Positions 45,303 to 58,072 of a stretch of DNA of 64,000 nt are shown here, in pieces (position 1 is the first letter of the stretch; each line of letters opens with the position of its first letter). Below the pieces are notes generated by a model that saw nothing but the letters and a program-made list of their open reading frames with translations, was not told the DNA's origin and did no database searches. The DNA comes from Rosa chinensis (taxonomy: Eukaryota > Streptophyta > Magnoliopsida > Rosales > Rosaceae). The stretch is taken from NCBI RefSeq assembly GCF_002994745.2, contig NC_037094.1:43351139-43415138 (forward strand), in the 5' to 3' direction. The translations under genes and the position numbers were made by a program.

Positions 45303-45880
45303 AAGAATGTGGATTAATTTATGCTTGGTTATTGAAATGGATGAGCATACTATGTCATGCTATACAATGTTAATTCTGCAAGGTTTTGATAACATTCATC
45401 TAAGTTTTTCCTGATGATTCAGCTTTCTTAAATTTCATTTCTGTCTTCTTGATTTCACCCTGCATCTGGATTTTCCAAGATACTAAGAAAGGGTACTTAT
45501 GCTTTTACAATGAAGGTTTCAATTCAGTTTCTCCTTTCAAGCTAAGACGTTGCTCTATGACGTTGTCTTGGTTGCCATGAGTTGAATACAGTTAATCGAA
45601 GACAAAGTTTGCTTGTGTCAAGCTCTCATCCAAACTTTTCACATTTCACTTGGACTGTAGCAGCAACTTGGGCAGACAACGAAGTTAATAGTACTTGCAT
45701 TATTGATGACCATGTTTTATTCTAACTAGCAGTCTTGATAGGAAAATCTGTAGTTCACATTTTCAACCACAAATCTGAAACAAGGTTGTTGCGATATTGA
45801 CATCTGGTTTGTCTTATGGATGGCAAATTAAGTTATGCACGAAACCAGAGAATGCAAGGAAAAGCTATCTAAATGAATTG
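45303..45880. other. Non-coding spacer
   Basis: AT-rich, no gene or element recognised. Confidence 0.3.
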
Positions 45881-45884
45881 ATGA

Positions 45885-46079
45885 GTGACATGCATGGGAG
45901 CAAGGACTAAAATTTCAAAAATATGGACGAAACATTTTGGCGAAATCAGACATGATTCCGGACTATTAGTTGGCCTAAAATTCAATAAAAAAGCCACAAA
46001 GTCACCAAGGTTCGAACCTTGGTCACCAAGTTGCCATTTGAGAGCCTTAGCCAACTATGCTGCACACTTATATGCATAA
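45885..46079 (-). mobile_element. tRNA-related (SINE-like) sequence
   Basis: On the minus strand AGTTGGCTAAGGC resembles a tRNA A box and GGTTCGAACC is an exact B-box core, about 35 bp apart as in tRNA-derived promoters. The B box sits in a 20-bp perfect palindrome (46004-46023). It does not fold as a full tRNA by eye. The ends and a target duplication were not found, so SINE status is tentative. Confidence 0.4.
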
Positions 46080-46832
46080 TGGTTCCGACATTGTAATATA
46101 TACTTCATTTTCGCTACGAATCTGAAACTTTGGTACATGTCCAATTAATAACTAACTTTGAATAATCATTTACATATTGAATATATTTTACCAAATGTTC
46201 ATAAAAATTTACACCAACATTTCAAATTTTAATCTTATAAATAGTTCAAAATTCCATTAACTCTTTGCACCAAAGGAAACTACAAGTTTCTTTCTTTACT
46301 TCTTTCCCCTACTACTTTTTCACTCTAAAATTTTGGTAAGTATAGCTTAAGTATAAATGTTTATTTCTAAAATTTTCAGAGTTGTCGGCGATTCAGCATT
46401 TACCATTTCATCTTAGATTATTAAAAATTACTATATAACAATGTTTATTCAAGGTTTTCTTTTCATATATAGTAGACAATTGATTAAATAAACATATCTA
46501 AAAGTTTCATTTAAAATTTCCATGTTTTTCTTCATAATTTTTCTTGATTATTTACCAAAATCGATATATCCTTGATATTTTCGTTGAAATTTTCATTTCC
46601 GGGACCATGGATATTTCCTCGAAACTCGATATTTTGGTCCTTGCATGGCAGTTTCCAAACACGCAAACTTTGATTAATTTGCGGTCTAAAAGTAATCCAC
46701 TACTTGGAAACGATGGCATCCAAGTCGATTATGAATATCAATTCCAAAAACTGTAGTATATACGGGCCTCCGAATGGGGCCTTTGCACTTTTAGGCGATC
46801 ATGGAATATGCTTTTGAGAAACAAACTTCTTA
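46080..46832. other. Non-coding spacer
   Basis: AT-rich; no gene recognised. Confidence 0.3.
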
Positions 46833-47706
46833 GACCATCTCCAACGGTGGTGTCAAAATCCACCGTGGAGCTCCAACGGTGACATAAGGCCTGTGAAACC
46901 AACTCCAACAAATCTGTCAAAGCCTACGTGTATTTGACATATCAACCCAATCTGTCAAATTTGAAAGATCTCTCAAAACTGTCAAATGCCTCAAATAGCT
47001 CATCTTCATCCGTTCATCGTCTTCAAAGATTGCTTCTTTTTTTTGCCAGAATCAGAAAGGAATTGGTCTGTTCCCAAAAACCCAAACCGAAAAACTTCTT
47101 CACGATCTCAATTTGAAATCCCAGATGGCCAGATTCGTTATTATCATGACAAGATCCAAAGCTTTCTCTCGATTTCGATATGAAATTCTCACTCTCGATA
47201 TCGATCTAAAATCCCACATGTTGATATGTATATGAAATTCTCTCTTTTCTCTACATTGATGTTGTATGTCGATCTCAAAGAAACATTTGTTGGAAAATAA
47301 ATGAACAAGAACTCACCAGCCATGCCGATCTTTCTGATCTTGATCTGTTTCCCAAAAACTCAAACTAAAAAACTTGTTCATGATCTCAATATGAAACAGA
47401 CGGAAAAGATGAAGAGGAGTCGTTGGAAGACAAATAAAAAAGAAGAGGTGCGGCAGGTTGCTGAAGTGAGAAGGAGAAAGATTGATTGATGAATAATTGA
47501 TGATGGGTTGAGTTTTGTTTGCAAACCCAGCCAAAACGATGAACAAAGCAACAACAAGAAGGGGAAGTTAAAAAAACAAGGGGTTGGGTTAGTGGGTTGG
47601 ATTTGGCAGATGGGTTGGAGGTGAAGTCCACAAAATGTTATTTGCCAAGTCAGCTGTCAAATTTTAATTTGACAAATTTTTTTGACATCTCTTGTTGGAG
47701 ATGCTC
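46833..47706. mobile_element. PIF/Harbinger-like non-autonomous element, 874 bp
   Basis: Left end GACCATCTCCAACGGTGGTG and right end (inverted) GAGCATCTCCAACAAGAGAT share most of their first 20-25 bases and continue into TGTCAAA. The 3-bp duplication TTA flanks it (46830-46832, 47707-47709). The interior repeats TGTCAAA-type motifs. Short frames inside are not convincing genes. It is much longer than the Tourist MITE at 42593 but has the same terminal style. Confidence 0.75.
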
Positions 47707-47709
47707 TTA

Positions 47710-48090
47710 GACCATCTGCAATGGATGTGTCAATTGACATATGACAATTTCTAACGGTAAGTTTTGACAGAAATGAAAGTTCAACCCATATGTTAAAGCT
47801 GAGGTGGAAATAACAGATGAAGGAGATTTGTTATATTTGACATGACAGTGTAGCATCTGTCATTTATTTTCTTGAATTGTTTATAAATAGGACCCACACA
47901 CATTCAAACTCTTTAGGCATTCTTTATAATTTGTTTATTACATTTAATAATAACTTTTGTTGAAAATAATAAAAAAAGGAGAGGATGACGGAATGAAATG
48001 AAATAAGGGATGGATGGGATGATTTGCAAATTGAGAGTCTGCTAGGTAAGCTGTCAAACTTGAATTTGACTTGTTGGTTTTGACTTGTTG
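47710..48090. mobile_element. Second, related MITE-like copy lying directly after the first
   Basis: It starts GACCATCTGCAATGGATGTG right after the TTA of the previous element. It ends with an AGCTGTCAAACTTGAATTTG block like the right inner end of that element (AGCTGTCAAATTTTAATTTG). The terminal GTTGGAGATGCTC is degraded, so the right limit is approximate. Confidence 0.5.
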
Positions 48091-48360
48091 GTCTCAACAC
48101 ACAACCAACCAAATTTCTGCTTACGTCTCTGCACGCAAAAGTGGGAATCAATTAAATATATATGGATGGTCAACAACATAAAATTTCATATTTTCTTTAA
48201 TTTTTTGGAAGTAAAATTAAAGTGTATGAATCTTTCACAAGAAAAGGTTAGTCCATTGAATGACTAGGGTTGTAAATTTTACCAAACATGCATGCACGTA
48301 CCTCAAAGATTTCATTTCAAAAAGAATATTATAGTTTTCAACGTGAAATTACAGATAGGT
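48091..48360. other. Non-coding spacer
   Basis: No gene seen. A poly(T) run at 48360-48375 begins the next repeat-derived stretch and may be the poly(A) end of a minus-strand retroposon. Confidence 0.3.
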
Positions 48361-48486
48361 TTTTTTTTTTTTTTTAAGGTCAAAAAGGTTAACCATTATA
48401 TAAAACTCAGCAAGCAGTATAATTACGACTCATTTTAAGAGTCGATAATAAGAATCGTTACATAGAGTATATTACAAAACTCATGC

Positions 48487-49206
48487 CTAACAAAATAGCA
48501 AATTACCTAGCACACCCTTAATACTCCCACCTTTTAGTATTAAGCCCAAAAAAAGAAAAACTAGACCTCTAAAGAAGATTAAAAGAGACAACGAAGCGTC
48601 TGGTTCTACTGTGGTGCTCATCAGTTTATAGTATATTCTGTATACTATTCCAAGTTCTTGCATATTTTCTTTCATTGTTATGCCGTATGTCTTGACTCTC
48701 AGTCTAAAACAGTGAGCAGCATCTTCCAAGCGTGTTGAGAAATTTGGGAAAGAGTTGAAATAGGCCACTTGATTGCATAAAGATGCTTCAAGTGTTCCCA
48801 ACAGACTAGCTTGGAAATTTGTTAATCTATTGTCTTGTAAGACACATAGGATTGAACTACGGTTTATGCCTTCTCGAGCAAGTAGTTTTATGTCTACTTG
48901 GATTGCTCCAATATGCATAAATTGATAATTTTTTGCTTTAGCTCTAGCAACTTCTTGAGGAGTAATTATTAAGAGATCTGTTTCTCCTGTTGTAGAGGGA
49001 GTTGTAAATTCCAATAATATGAAGTGGTGCCTATCCATCAATTCAAATTTTCCTTTTTTATAAATTTGTTTGAAATCTAGTTTTGGAATTGAGGAGTTTT
49101 TCACCACTTGTTCTATTTCATTGTATTCGAATTCTTCTGCATTTAGGAGTTGTACTTCTTTCTTTTTTCCAAAGATGCTCATCATTTTGACATCTCTTGC
49201 TACCAA
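48487..49206 (-). pseudogene. Endogenous caulimovirid movement-protein remnant
   Basis: A 239-codon frame resembles the 30K-superfamily movement protein of Caulimoviridae (plant pararetroviruses), which opens plasmodesmata during infection. Visible features are the conserved core around MDRHHFILLEF, GETDLLIITP, YQFMHIGAIQVDIKL and a D.R-type NRLTNFQ segment. The last ~35 residues turn hydrophobic and look unrelated, suggesting the 3' junction or a frame shift lies near 48600. No coat protein, protease or RT accompanies it, so this is an integrated, defective fragment. Genus is not certain; Florendovirus-like endogenous elements are common in plants. Confidence 0.8.
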
Positions 49207-49315
49207 GCGTTTTGGTTTTTCATATTTGATACTAGTCAGACTAATTGATCATGGTTCTAGAAAAATCATATTTGGAATAGGATTATTTTTAGGTTTTTCT
49301 AATGGTTTGAATCCA

Positions 49316-49612
49316 TTAGATTTCTTGGATTGTACTGGAATCTTTTCTTTTTTTTTCTTTCAGTAAATGTTTCATAGAATCTAATATTTCTTTTTGTTTA
49401 TTGATTTTTCTACTAACACTTGTTAGCTGTTCTTCTTTCATTTTAGGAAGTTCTTTGATATAATCTAGTTTGTCTTCCAATTTTTCTAATTGGGAGATTA
49501 TATCTGGTAATTTTTCTAGATGATCTTGACATCTAAATAATTCTTTTATCAGATTCTGACTCTCATAAGATTTTAATAGAGAATTCAACTTCTTTATAAT
49601 TATTTCAAACAT
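49316..49612 (-). pseudogene. Endogenous caulimovirid coiled-coil segment
   Basis: 98 codons, upstream of the movement-protein remnant on the same strand. Lys/Glu/Leu-rich with heptad-like spacing (LEKLPDIISQLEKLEDKLDY, KMKEEQLTSVSRKI), predicted coiled coil by eye. A position just 5' of the movement protein suits a small virion-associated or N-terminal viral protein, but I cannot assign it firmly. Confidence 0.5.
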
Positions 49613-49678
49613 TGTCCCTATTGGGGATTGATTCCCTTTGAGCTTTTTGTTCTAGCTTTGATGCCAGTTCAGACGGAT

Positions 49679-49890
49679 CTAACTGATGCTCAAATAATCA
49701 AGAGGTTTTTGATCCTCTTCAAGAGTTTCTATAATTTCTTTAATATTTTTCTCAGCTTTATAAATTCTTTTCTGGACTATAAAGATTATATCCCAGTAAT
49801 CTGGGGTTTCTCTTTTAAGCCTTGATTTAAAATCTTTAAGCTTTCTCAACTTTTCTTCCTCCTCTGTTAATTCTTTTCTGGTTCTATTAT
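49679..49890 (-). pseudogene. Further viral-like Lys/Glu-rich segment
   Basis: The minus strand is open from about 49890 to a TAG at 49679-49681, reading KELTEEEEKLRKLKDFKSRL and YWDIIFIVQKRIYKAEKNI. Composition and position match the downstream segment. Likely part of the same integrated viral fragment, which starts near 49900. Confidence 0.4.
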
Positions 49891-50282
49891 AAAGGGGTCG
49901 TTTTGGGTACTTTGATGTATGTCATACCCTTATTTTTTAATTTTTTTTTACTTTTAGTAAATTAATATAGTAAAAACCTACTGAACTGGTCAACAGGTTA
50001 CCCAATTAAATATCAACATGTGTCATTTTTAAAAATAAAATTTACCATATTAACAACACACTCTTTCTTGATATATAACATTGTTAAAAATCATGTAACA
50101 AGTATTGTCAAAATAATAAATTACACATAGTTGAACTACAATTACGACTTATGACAACAGTTGTTGTGGTTCTTGTAATTGAGTGGTCAAAGATGTAAAT
50201 ATCATATTTGGACAATTTTTATCTAATTTAGAACCGTGATTATCAAGTGGAGAAGCTCCTTACAATACTGAGTTGTTACATA

Positions 50283-50837
50283 TTTTTTGGTCTAATTTTA
50301 ATTTTACCATGTTCACAACACAAATGTTGTCGGAATTGTAAAATGGTTGGTAATCTTGTAAATGGTATAGTTTTTGAAGTAATTACTACAATCAGAACAA
50401 AAGTTACCGCTTTTACACGAATAGTTGCGAGTTATGGTAAAATATATAGTCATTGAGTAATTATTCCATTAATGATAAAAATATAACGATTTACTCCTTT
50501 GACAACAAATTTGTTGTTGCACTTGTTAAATTGTCCATAAATTAGTACATTAGTTTAGGTTGAGTAATTACTATAAATAGGACAAAAGTTACTGCTTTTA
50601 CATCAATTGTTGTGATTGTGGTAAAATGTGTAGCCATTATAGTAATCATTTCATTAATGATAAAAACATAAAGATTTACCACTCTGACAACAAATTTGTT
50701 GTCATACTTGTTAAATTGTCCATAAATTAGTACATTAGTTCAGGTGCAGTAATTACTATAATTAGAACAAAACTTTTCTTTTTTTCGTCAATTGTTGGAA
50801 TTTGTGGTAAATTACGTCGATTAAGAGTAATTACTAA
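50283..50837. repeat. ~185-bp tandem repeat, about 3 units
   Basis: ATTAATGATAAAAA recurs at 50468 and 50653 (spacing 185). Both copies continue with CAACAAATTTGTTGT and TTAAATTGTCCATAAATTAG. A more diverged unit precedes them from about 50283. The CAACAAATTTGTTG core is itself palindromic. Confidence 0.8.
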
Positions 50838-51239
50838 TTCTACGATGGACATTACACAATATATTACTTTCATTACGCAAGGGAGAACTTTATTACACAA
50901 ATGAGGATGGGTAAAGCTATGGACATTAACATTTCTCATACATGTTATATTTTATATAATATTTACCACTCTAAGGACTCATGTAACCACTTTGAGGACA
51001 CATGTGATAATTAGAAAAAAAAAATCCTCATTAAAGTAAATAAGGTCTTCGTTAGAGTAAAATAGGTTCTCATTTGAGTAATTAAGTCCTAGAAGTGGTA
51101 ATTGTAATAGGTTCTCATTAGAGTAAAGTTGATTCTCATTTGAGTAAATAAGTCCTAAAGTAGGTTCTCATTTGACTACATTTAAAACAAATATTATTTA
51201 TTTTTACACTAATTGTTGTGGTTGTCATAAAATGCATGT

Positions 51240-51540
51240 AAAAAGAATTATATTTGGTTAAGGAAACTACTAATGATATAATTAATTGGTAATAAAGACT
51301 ACTTAACTAATACTAATTTTGCAAACTTAGGTTAGAAGGTTTTGTTTTTAATAAGGAAAAAACATAATTTTCAATTGTGTAATTGTCCATTAATAACAAG
51401 CATTAATCAAACATTAATTCACTAATAATAAAATTAATTAGTAATATAGACTATTTAACTAATAGTAATTCGGTGAACTTAGGATAGAAGGTTCTTTTAA
51501 TTTTTTTTAAAAAAGGAAAAATCATAATTGTGAATTGATA
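51240..51540. repeat. ~164-bp tandem duplication
   Basis: Two diverged copies begin ACTAATGATATAATTAATTG (near 51266) and ACTAATAATAAAATTAATTA (near 51421). Both continue with AACTTAGG, TAGAAGGTT and a GGAAAAA.CATAATT segment. Confidence 0.65.
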
Positions 51541-51800
51541 AGTAAATATTAATTGGTTTTATTGTTTTCACTATCTTTATTGTTTTCAATTCAATTAGTA
51601 GTTTGTGTTAACATTTTTGCTTATTGGAAATGAGTAGCATAATTAGAAAGGCTAAGGGCTAAACAAGTTACCAATTTGTTAAATATTTTGAACCATTGGA
51701 TATATTACTAATCCAATAGTCCAAAATATTTAACAAAATGAGGGTATGGCAAACACTAAGCTACCCAAGAATTCTCCCTATTATAAATAGCAATAAAATC

Positions 51801-52312
51801 TAGCTAGTCTGGTAAGGATTGAAATTATGAATGATAAAATTTAACTGTTTTACCTTCGAGTATAGAAGATAGGTTTATATCTGCAATATGCTTAAACGAA
51901 TAAACTCATAAATATAGGCCCACTACTCTTTGTCAGCCCTTTTTTTTTTTTTTGTAATGGAAAGATAATAGAAAATTTAACGGTATACATCAAAATGAAA
52001 GTCTGAAGCAAACTTAATATACTTATGTGATAGTTATGAAAGTTGGTATATTAAAGTGTAGAAATGCCTATATTTAGTGCCTAGTTTGTGAAGTTTTCCC
52101 TTTATTAAAATATTTTTAAAGAAAGACAGAAAAATTATGTGGCCTCCCAAATGTCAAATCGTGGTTCCAGCTTGCATCCAATCACCATCATCCATCTCAC
52201 TCTGAAGCAAATGTAGTAAAGGTTGTCCCTCACAATATTAAGCGACTCCAGAGCTCTCAACACTACAACTCTCTCCCCTACATCTTTACTAAAAAGTTTT
52301 TCCCTGAGGAAG
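51801..52312 (+). promoter_or_regulatory. Upstream region of the LRR receptor kinase gene
   Basis: AT-rich with a poly(T) at 51939-51954; no gene was recognised. The last ~150 bp before the start codon are less AT-rich and probably the 5' leader. The core promoter was not pinned down. Confidence 0.3.
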
Positions 52313-55300
52313 ATGAACAACTACATGTTGTTCATCAATCGGCTTCTGGTTCATTCTCTGCTGCTACTTTGCTTTGCAACCTTAGCTTTTGGAGCAAATC
52401 GACTATTAGCCGATGAAGGTATAACTGAATAAGAGTATATATGACTTGTGAGAATATCTTACTGAGTTGGATATATGCATGTGTTTAATTATTACCTTTT
52501 ACTGTGTATTTGTACGTAGTGCAAGCTTTGAAGGACATAGCAAAGACACTGGGTAAGACAGATTGGAATTTCAGTGCTGATCCATGCAGCGGACAATATG
52601 GCTGGATTACTCATAAACCGGACAAATATTTTGCGAATAACGTCACTTGCGGCAATTGTACGACTTCCGATGCGGCTAATGCCACCAGTACTGATCAGAT
52701 CTGCCATGTTGTTAGCATGTACGTTAACGTTACTCTCTCTCTCTCTCTCTCTCTCTGAAAAGAATCGTTAATGTGCAAAGTCACCATGAGGGTAGGAGTG
52801 AAATCATTTGATCCTCTTTATAAAAAATTTAAAAAAAAACTAACTTTTTCAATAATTTTTTATTTTAGTTTTATCAATATTGATTACAAAAAAATCAGTT
52901 CCTCAAGACCTAAAATATCGGTTTGTATTCAATCAGTTCAATAATTTCCAAACTAAATAACAGACCCTGTTGCAATCACCAACAATATGAGCTTGAAAGA
53001 ACTTAAATTTTCTAACTTGGGCCGTCTCTTTCAATGGTATTTCAGCATCTAACCTCTGAAAGTACATGCTCTCTCTCTCTGTCTCTCTCTCAATAGTTAA
53101 ACCATAAACCTACTTTAATGTGCAAATCTCAAATTTCCAGAACCCATTAGTTTGAACTCAGCACTAAGCTTCAAGAACTTGAAAGCTCCAAAAAAATAAA
53201 ATTTGGTGAACTATTAGAGGAAGAACTGAAGAAGAAAGGGAGATGGGAGGTGTTTGGGTGTGGGATCGGTCTTCAGTTTTTTCAGACTTGTTCTTATCTC
53301 ACTAACTGAATTTAGTTATTATTATTAAATTATTTATTTGTTTCATATGTTTTAGCTTTGGTTAACAAAAGCTACACTTGGCATTAAGTTAGAAGTAGTA
53401 ATGGTGGACCACAAATTTCTATCAATTTTTTTTATTTCAAATAGTACCCTCATCCGTACAACATAGCGGCTTTAAAGTTTTGGAAAGACGATAAATGTTC
53501 TTGATCCCTTTTTCTTTTTTGTCTCAAGTTTTTCCATCGGTCTATTTAAAACAGTCATCTATGAATTGTCTTTTCGTTTTTTATTTTTTTTGAATAAAGG
53601 GTGGTGCGGCTGCCCAGCTGCCCTCAAGCCTTAATTAATGAAACTGTCGAATATAAGGGGGGACATTGAGCCTAAACCCCTGATTACAATACGCACTTAG
53701 AGAACATTCTGAAATACTATCATGAGTCTCTACTAAACAACTATATTCAACTAATCACCAACTAGCAAAGAGCGCTCTACTGGTGACTCTATTTGCTTTG
53801 ACACAGGTCATACAGCGGTGACACAACGGAAAGATAACTCGATCTGCAACTCATTACATCATAGCATAATTTCCATACGCACAGTTTTCCCATCATGTTG
53901 CCACTGGAAAATACATCCAGTGACACTAAGTTTCACCCTACCACTAGGAGGCAGCGACCATTTGACCAAGCAAGAAACTCGCCGCCTACCTAGAGCAGAC
54001 ATGTCATTGCCACGAAGAGGTTGCGACCATTTGCAAATGCAGGGAACTCGCAGCCTACCTAGAGCAGACAAGGCACATAGAGTGCATAAACCAGCACGAA
54101 GCCCATTCCTTCCTACTGAACTATGGCAGAAACTTATTAGAAACAACAAACATACTATCAAAATACAACTATTAATTAAACAACTAACAGCAGCAGCCCA
54201 CCAGCAAGGGCCCAAATCCTTGGGCTTGGCCCAACCTCCAATCTCCCCAAAGGATGCTAGGGCAGTAGTCACCCAATCCGGCCACCAACTCTGCCTCCAA
54301 CGAGCTCCAAGCGTCCAACCCCGCCACCAATTCCTCTGCCAACGAACCGGCACCATCAACCCTGCATAATCACATCGCCGCCTATTGATCTCGGCCAACA
54401 TCTGAGACCGAACCTCAGGGCGTGACAGATCCCTTTTGGGATCGCCTCTGCCAAGAGATCGAAGCCCCGATCTACTCAACCCAATAACCTCATGCCCAAC
54501 CCGATCACCGCAGGAGACAGTGACCCCTGATCTCGCCATCGACCAACAACACCCCCATGCGCTTAACCCTTGTGATCGCCCATGACCGGAGAAAGTCAGA
54601 CAGGAACAGATCCACCCAACCCACCCTCCACCTCTCATCCACCTTTTCTGGGCCACGCCTAAGACAGAAACCCCCGCCAGAGTGCCCAGAACCATCACAG
54701 ACCCGTCCGACGACGACGCGCCGCCGAATGGAGCATCACTCTCTCTCAAAGACACTAGGCGCGTGAGGCGCGTTCTAAACCAAAAATGTGCTTGTCTCTT
54801 ATTATTCTTTTTTTGTCGGTACTTAAATTTTTAGATGTCTTTTCGTTTTTTATAAATCCTCACTAAACACTTTTTTTTTTTGCTTGCTAGAGTCTTTTGT
54901 AAAGACTCGGTATTATTTTGAGACGTTCTCCTCATACTTATTGTAATCTGGGAGTTTAGATTTTTTGTAGTTTCATTAATGATCAAGGTCCAGATCTCAA
55001 AGAAAAAAAAAATAATGATCAAGACCTAAGAACCCTTAATAAACACTTTAATGAGTTTATCAACCCTCCAAAACCTCTTTTGTCCTTATTGGAAAAAGTT
55101 TTAGAATAAACGTCCTTACTGGAAAAGTTTAAAAATTATTTAAATTAATATGGCAAACTTAGAGGGAAAATTAGGCCAATGAAGGGGTAGCTCCTAGGGT
55201 TAAAAAACAAAATGAATCCAGAGTGATAAATTTAGCATTCTTTTCAGAAGAAAAATCAAACCTTACAGACCGACAGACACAAACACTTGATATCCATCAA

Positions 55301-58040
55301 GGACAATGGTCCAGAGTCCAGACAAGCTATGATTGATAAGTCTTGGACTGGGAGGTCGTCCATCGAAGTCTTCTCTTCTAGTCTTCATGGACTTATCTAT
55401 ATTTATTATATATGAAAATTATGTAGTATAGTATAACAATCACGGCTAGCTACCTTGACAATAATGGCAGCGAGTCGACATATCTTGACTTGATCTAAGT
55501 CATCCTTTTCGGTGAGCTCGTCCCATCTTTGATAAAGACCCAGCCCAAGGCCCCAAGCGACTCGTGAAGGAAGCTACAGTCTGGCCCCATCCATAGAGCT
55601 TCGAAATTTGCGGGTAAAAAATGAAACGCAGAAAGCTAGAACACTCCCATGCGGATTGCGGCCTTGCATGCACTGTATTTGAATGAGAAATGAAAGAAGA
55701 TTACGATACTTGATACGCTCAAAGTGAATGTCAATTTAAATTCTGCATCAGATTGTAGTTAAGAGTAAGTAGAGTATCGTTTTAAGCCGAAGATTATACA
55801 ATTCTGTCAAAAACGTTAAACAAATTAGTATTATTGACAAAGTATGAAATAAAAATAAAACAAAGTATATATTTACGGAAATTACAAAATAAGGGGGTAT
55901 TTATAAGAGTTTGTATTATAATATAATTATCTAACCTAAGTGATACAAGTGATCAAACAAATTTGAATCAAAATAGAAGTAGATGAATGAAGAAGATGTA
56001 AGATATAGTTATCAACCATTAACAGAAAAACTGAATATCAAATTATAAATCACGAATCAACATATGTTGAAGATAGAAATCAATCAAGAATAGAGTTAAA
56101 CACATATAAAGTTCTTATTACTTCCCTTAATTAAATTAACTAGATGAACGCACTATAGTTAACCCTATTAAATATGCAATGCTAGTCATAGAACGCTACT
56201 CACTAACAAAACATATTTAATGCATTAAGATCAATGAAAGTTTGATTGATTTAAGCCAAGAACACAAGTTAGAACACTAATTAAGCATGTAAGACTCATT
56301 GTTGATTTACCTAAGGAACTATGTGTTAAGACCTAGAACGCTAGCAAATCTTACTTTGGAATCAGATATATGAAAATCCTAATTGTTTCGAACCAACTAA
56401 GATAAACACATAAAAGGTGGGATTGAAGAACAAAATTAACAAAAAATCATCAACATATATATCATGAAATTGCAATTAACAATTTGAAAATCCTAAAACG
56501 TTTATCATGCTTCATGGTTATAGAAAACTAAACATCAATACATACTCTTTATTCTAAAAAAAATATTGAAACATCCATTTAAAACAAAAACCTAGAACGC
56601 TAGTGAAACTGTTTTTAACGTTACAAAACATAAGAAACCAAAAATAAAAGACAGAAAGACATGGTTACAGTACTTTTGAAGAGATTTAAGGACGCAAGAA
56701 GGTCTTCAAAGGTAGTAGACGTTGATGAGAAATACGGAAGGAGATGGAGATGATGGAGCTTGCTTCTTGGCTTCAATGTTTGAACAATGGAGAGGATCCG
56801 AAATTTAGAGAGTAAAGGGGAGGATGGTGTTATTTGATTCAGGGTTGAGAGATTTAAGAGTTGTGGAAGGGGTGGACGTGTATGGAGGAAGAGTGATGGT
56901 ATGAATCAGGTGAAGGAAGATGTGTAGGACGTCCAACATAGGTGTGTGTGTATATATAGAGGAAGCTTTAGACGTCAACCCTAGATCTCGTTCTTCAAAT
57001 CTGATTCAATTTCCTTCATTGTGTTGATGCAGATTTTCTCTTGAATTTTCTCATTGGTCCAGATCATCATGGCTGCAATATATCCTCAAAATCAAATCAA
57101 ATATAGAGTAGAGACTTTCCCAAACTCGTCCAACACTCTCCTTATTTGCGCAAAACAGATTCATAGGCAGATTGATCTTCGTGTACTAAATCAGCCATAA
57201 CTTCTTCTAGAAAATTGATATTGACAAACCGTAAAAAGCATTGGAAGCTAGACATCTGTAGCTTTCCAAACATATAAATATCATAATCTGCATCCTTCTG
57301 AGCTGCTCTCAAGACTATGTCGAAGTTGGGCTTATCTGCACATGCAGATTTCCTAAATTGAATCGGATTTGATTTTGATGCGTATCTTGTGTCCAATTAG
57401 GATTCCTTGTCTAATCTTGATTGCTTTTCCGCCACATGCCTTGACATGTCGTCCATGACATCATCTAGAAGATTCATGAATGTTCTTTATGCTCTCCTAG
57501 CCCACTCAGGTATCCTAGTATCATCAGGACTCCTAGCTCCAACATGTTTCATAGTCCAAATAGGACTCTTGCATTTTCGCCATTTCTCATCATTTCCATG
57601 AGCTTGACTCCTAGTTGACTCAGGATTCCTATTTCAGCTGAGATTCCTTTTTCTAGTAGAACTGAAAAAAAAAACTTAATTATTCCATTTCTTGATCATT
57701 TCTGCGCCATTTCCTCCTTGCCTTCATTTTAGACTCAAAAGTACCTAAAAACAAAAATTAAGTTAGAAATGATAATGTTAAGAGAATAACTAAGTAAAAT
57801 GTAGAGAAAATAGCATTAAAAACATAGCAAATATTGCTCTCATCAATACTTATTATACAACAGTGTACTAAATAATGATTGAAGCTAAACTAGAGCAATG
57901 TGATTTCGAAAATAAATGCACTCCCAACTGTTTGTAAGTAAGCAGAGGCTCGACATGGAGGCCTGGTTTAGGTCTCGCAACAGCAGCGCAGCCATGGCCA
58001 CCTGATCGAGGCCGGAAGAGGGACGTCCGCTTCTAAACGG

Positions 58041-58072
<32 letters not shown>

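Larger units (their letters stand above)
49906..51800. other. AT-rich non-coding region with tandem repeats
   Basis: No coding region is supported. The region holds the ~185-bp and ~164-bp tandem duplications listed separately. Motifs such as GTAATTACTA and GTTCTCATTTGAGTAA recur at smaller scale (51040-51180), so much of it seems built by local duplication. Confidence 0.4.

Noticed and set aside
46004..46060. Intact tRNA gene
   Set aside because: B box is present, but the acceptor and anticodon stems do not form a cloverleaf by eye.
54557..54766. Plus-strand short frame in the intron retroposon
   Set aside because: Antisense to the retroposon's long frame; no motif.
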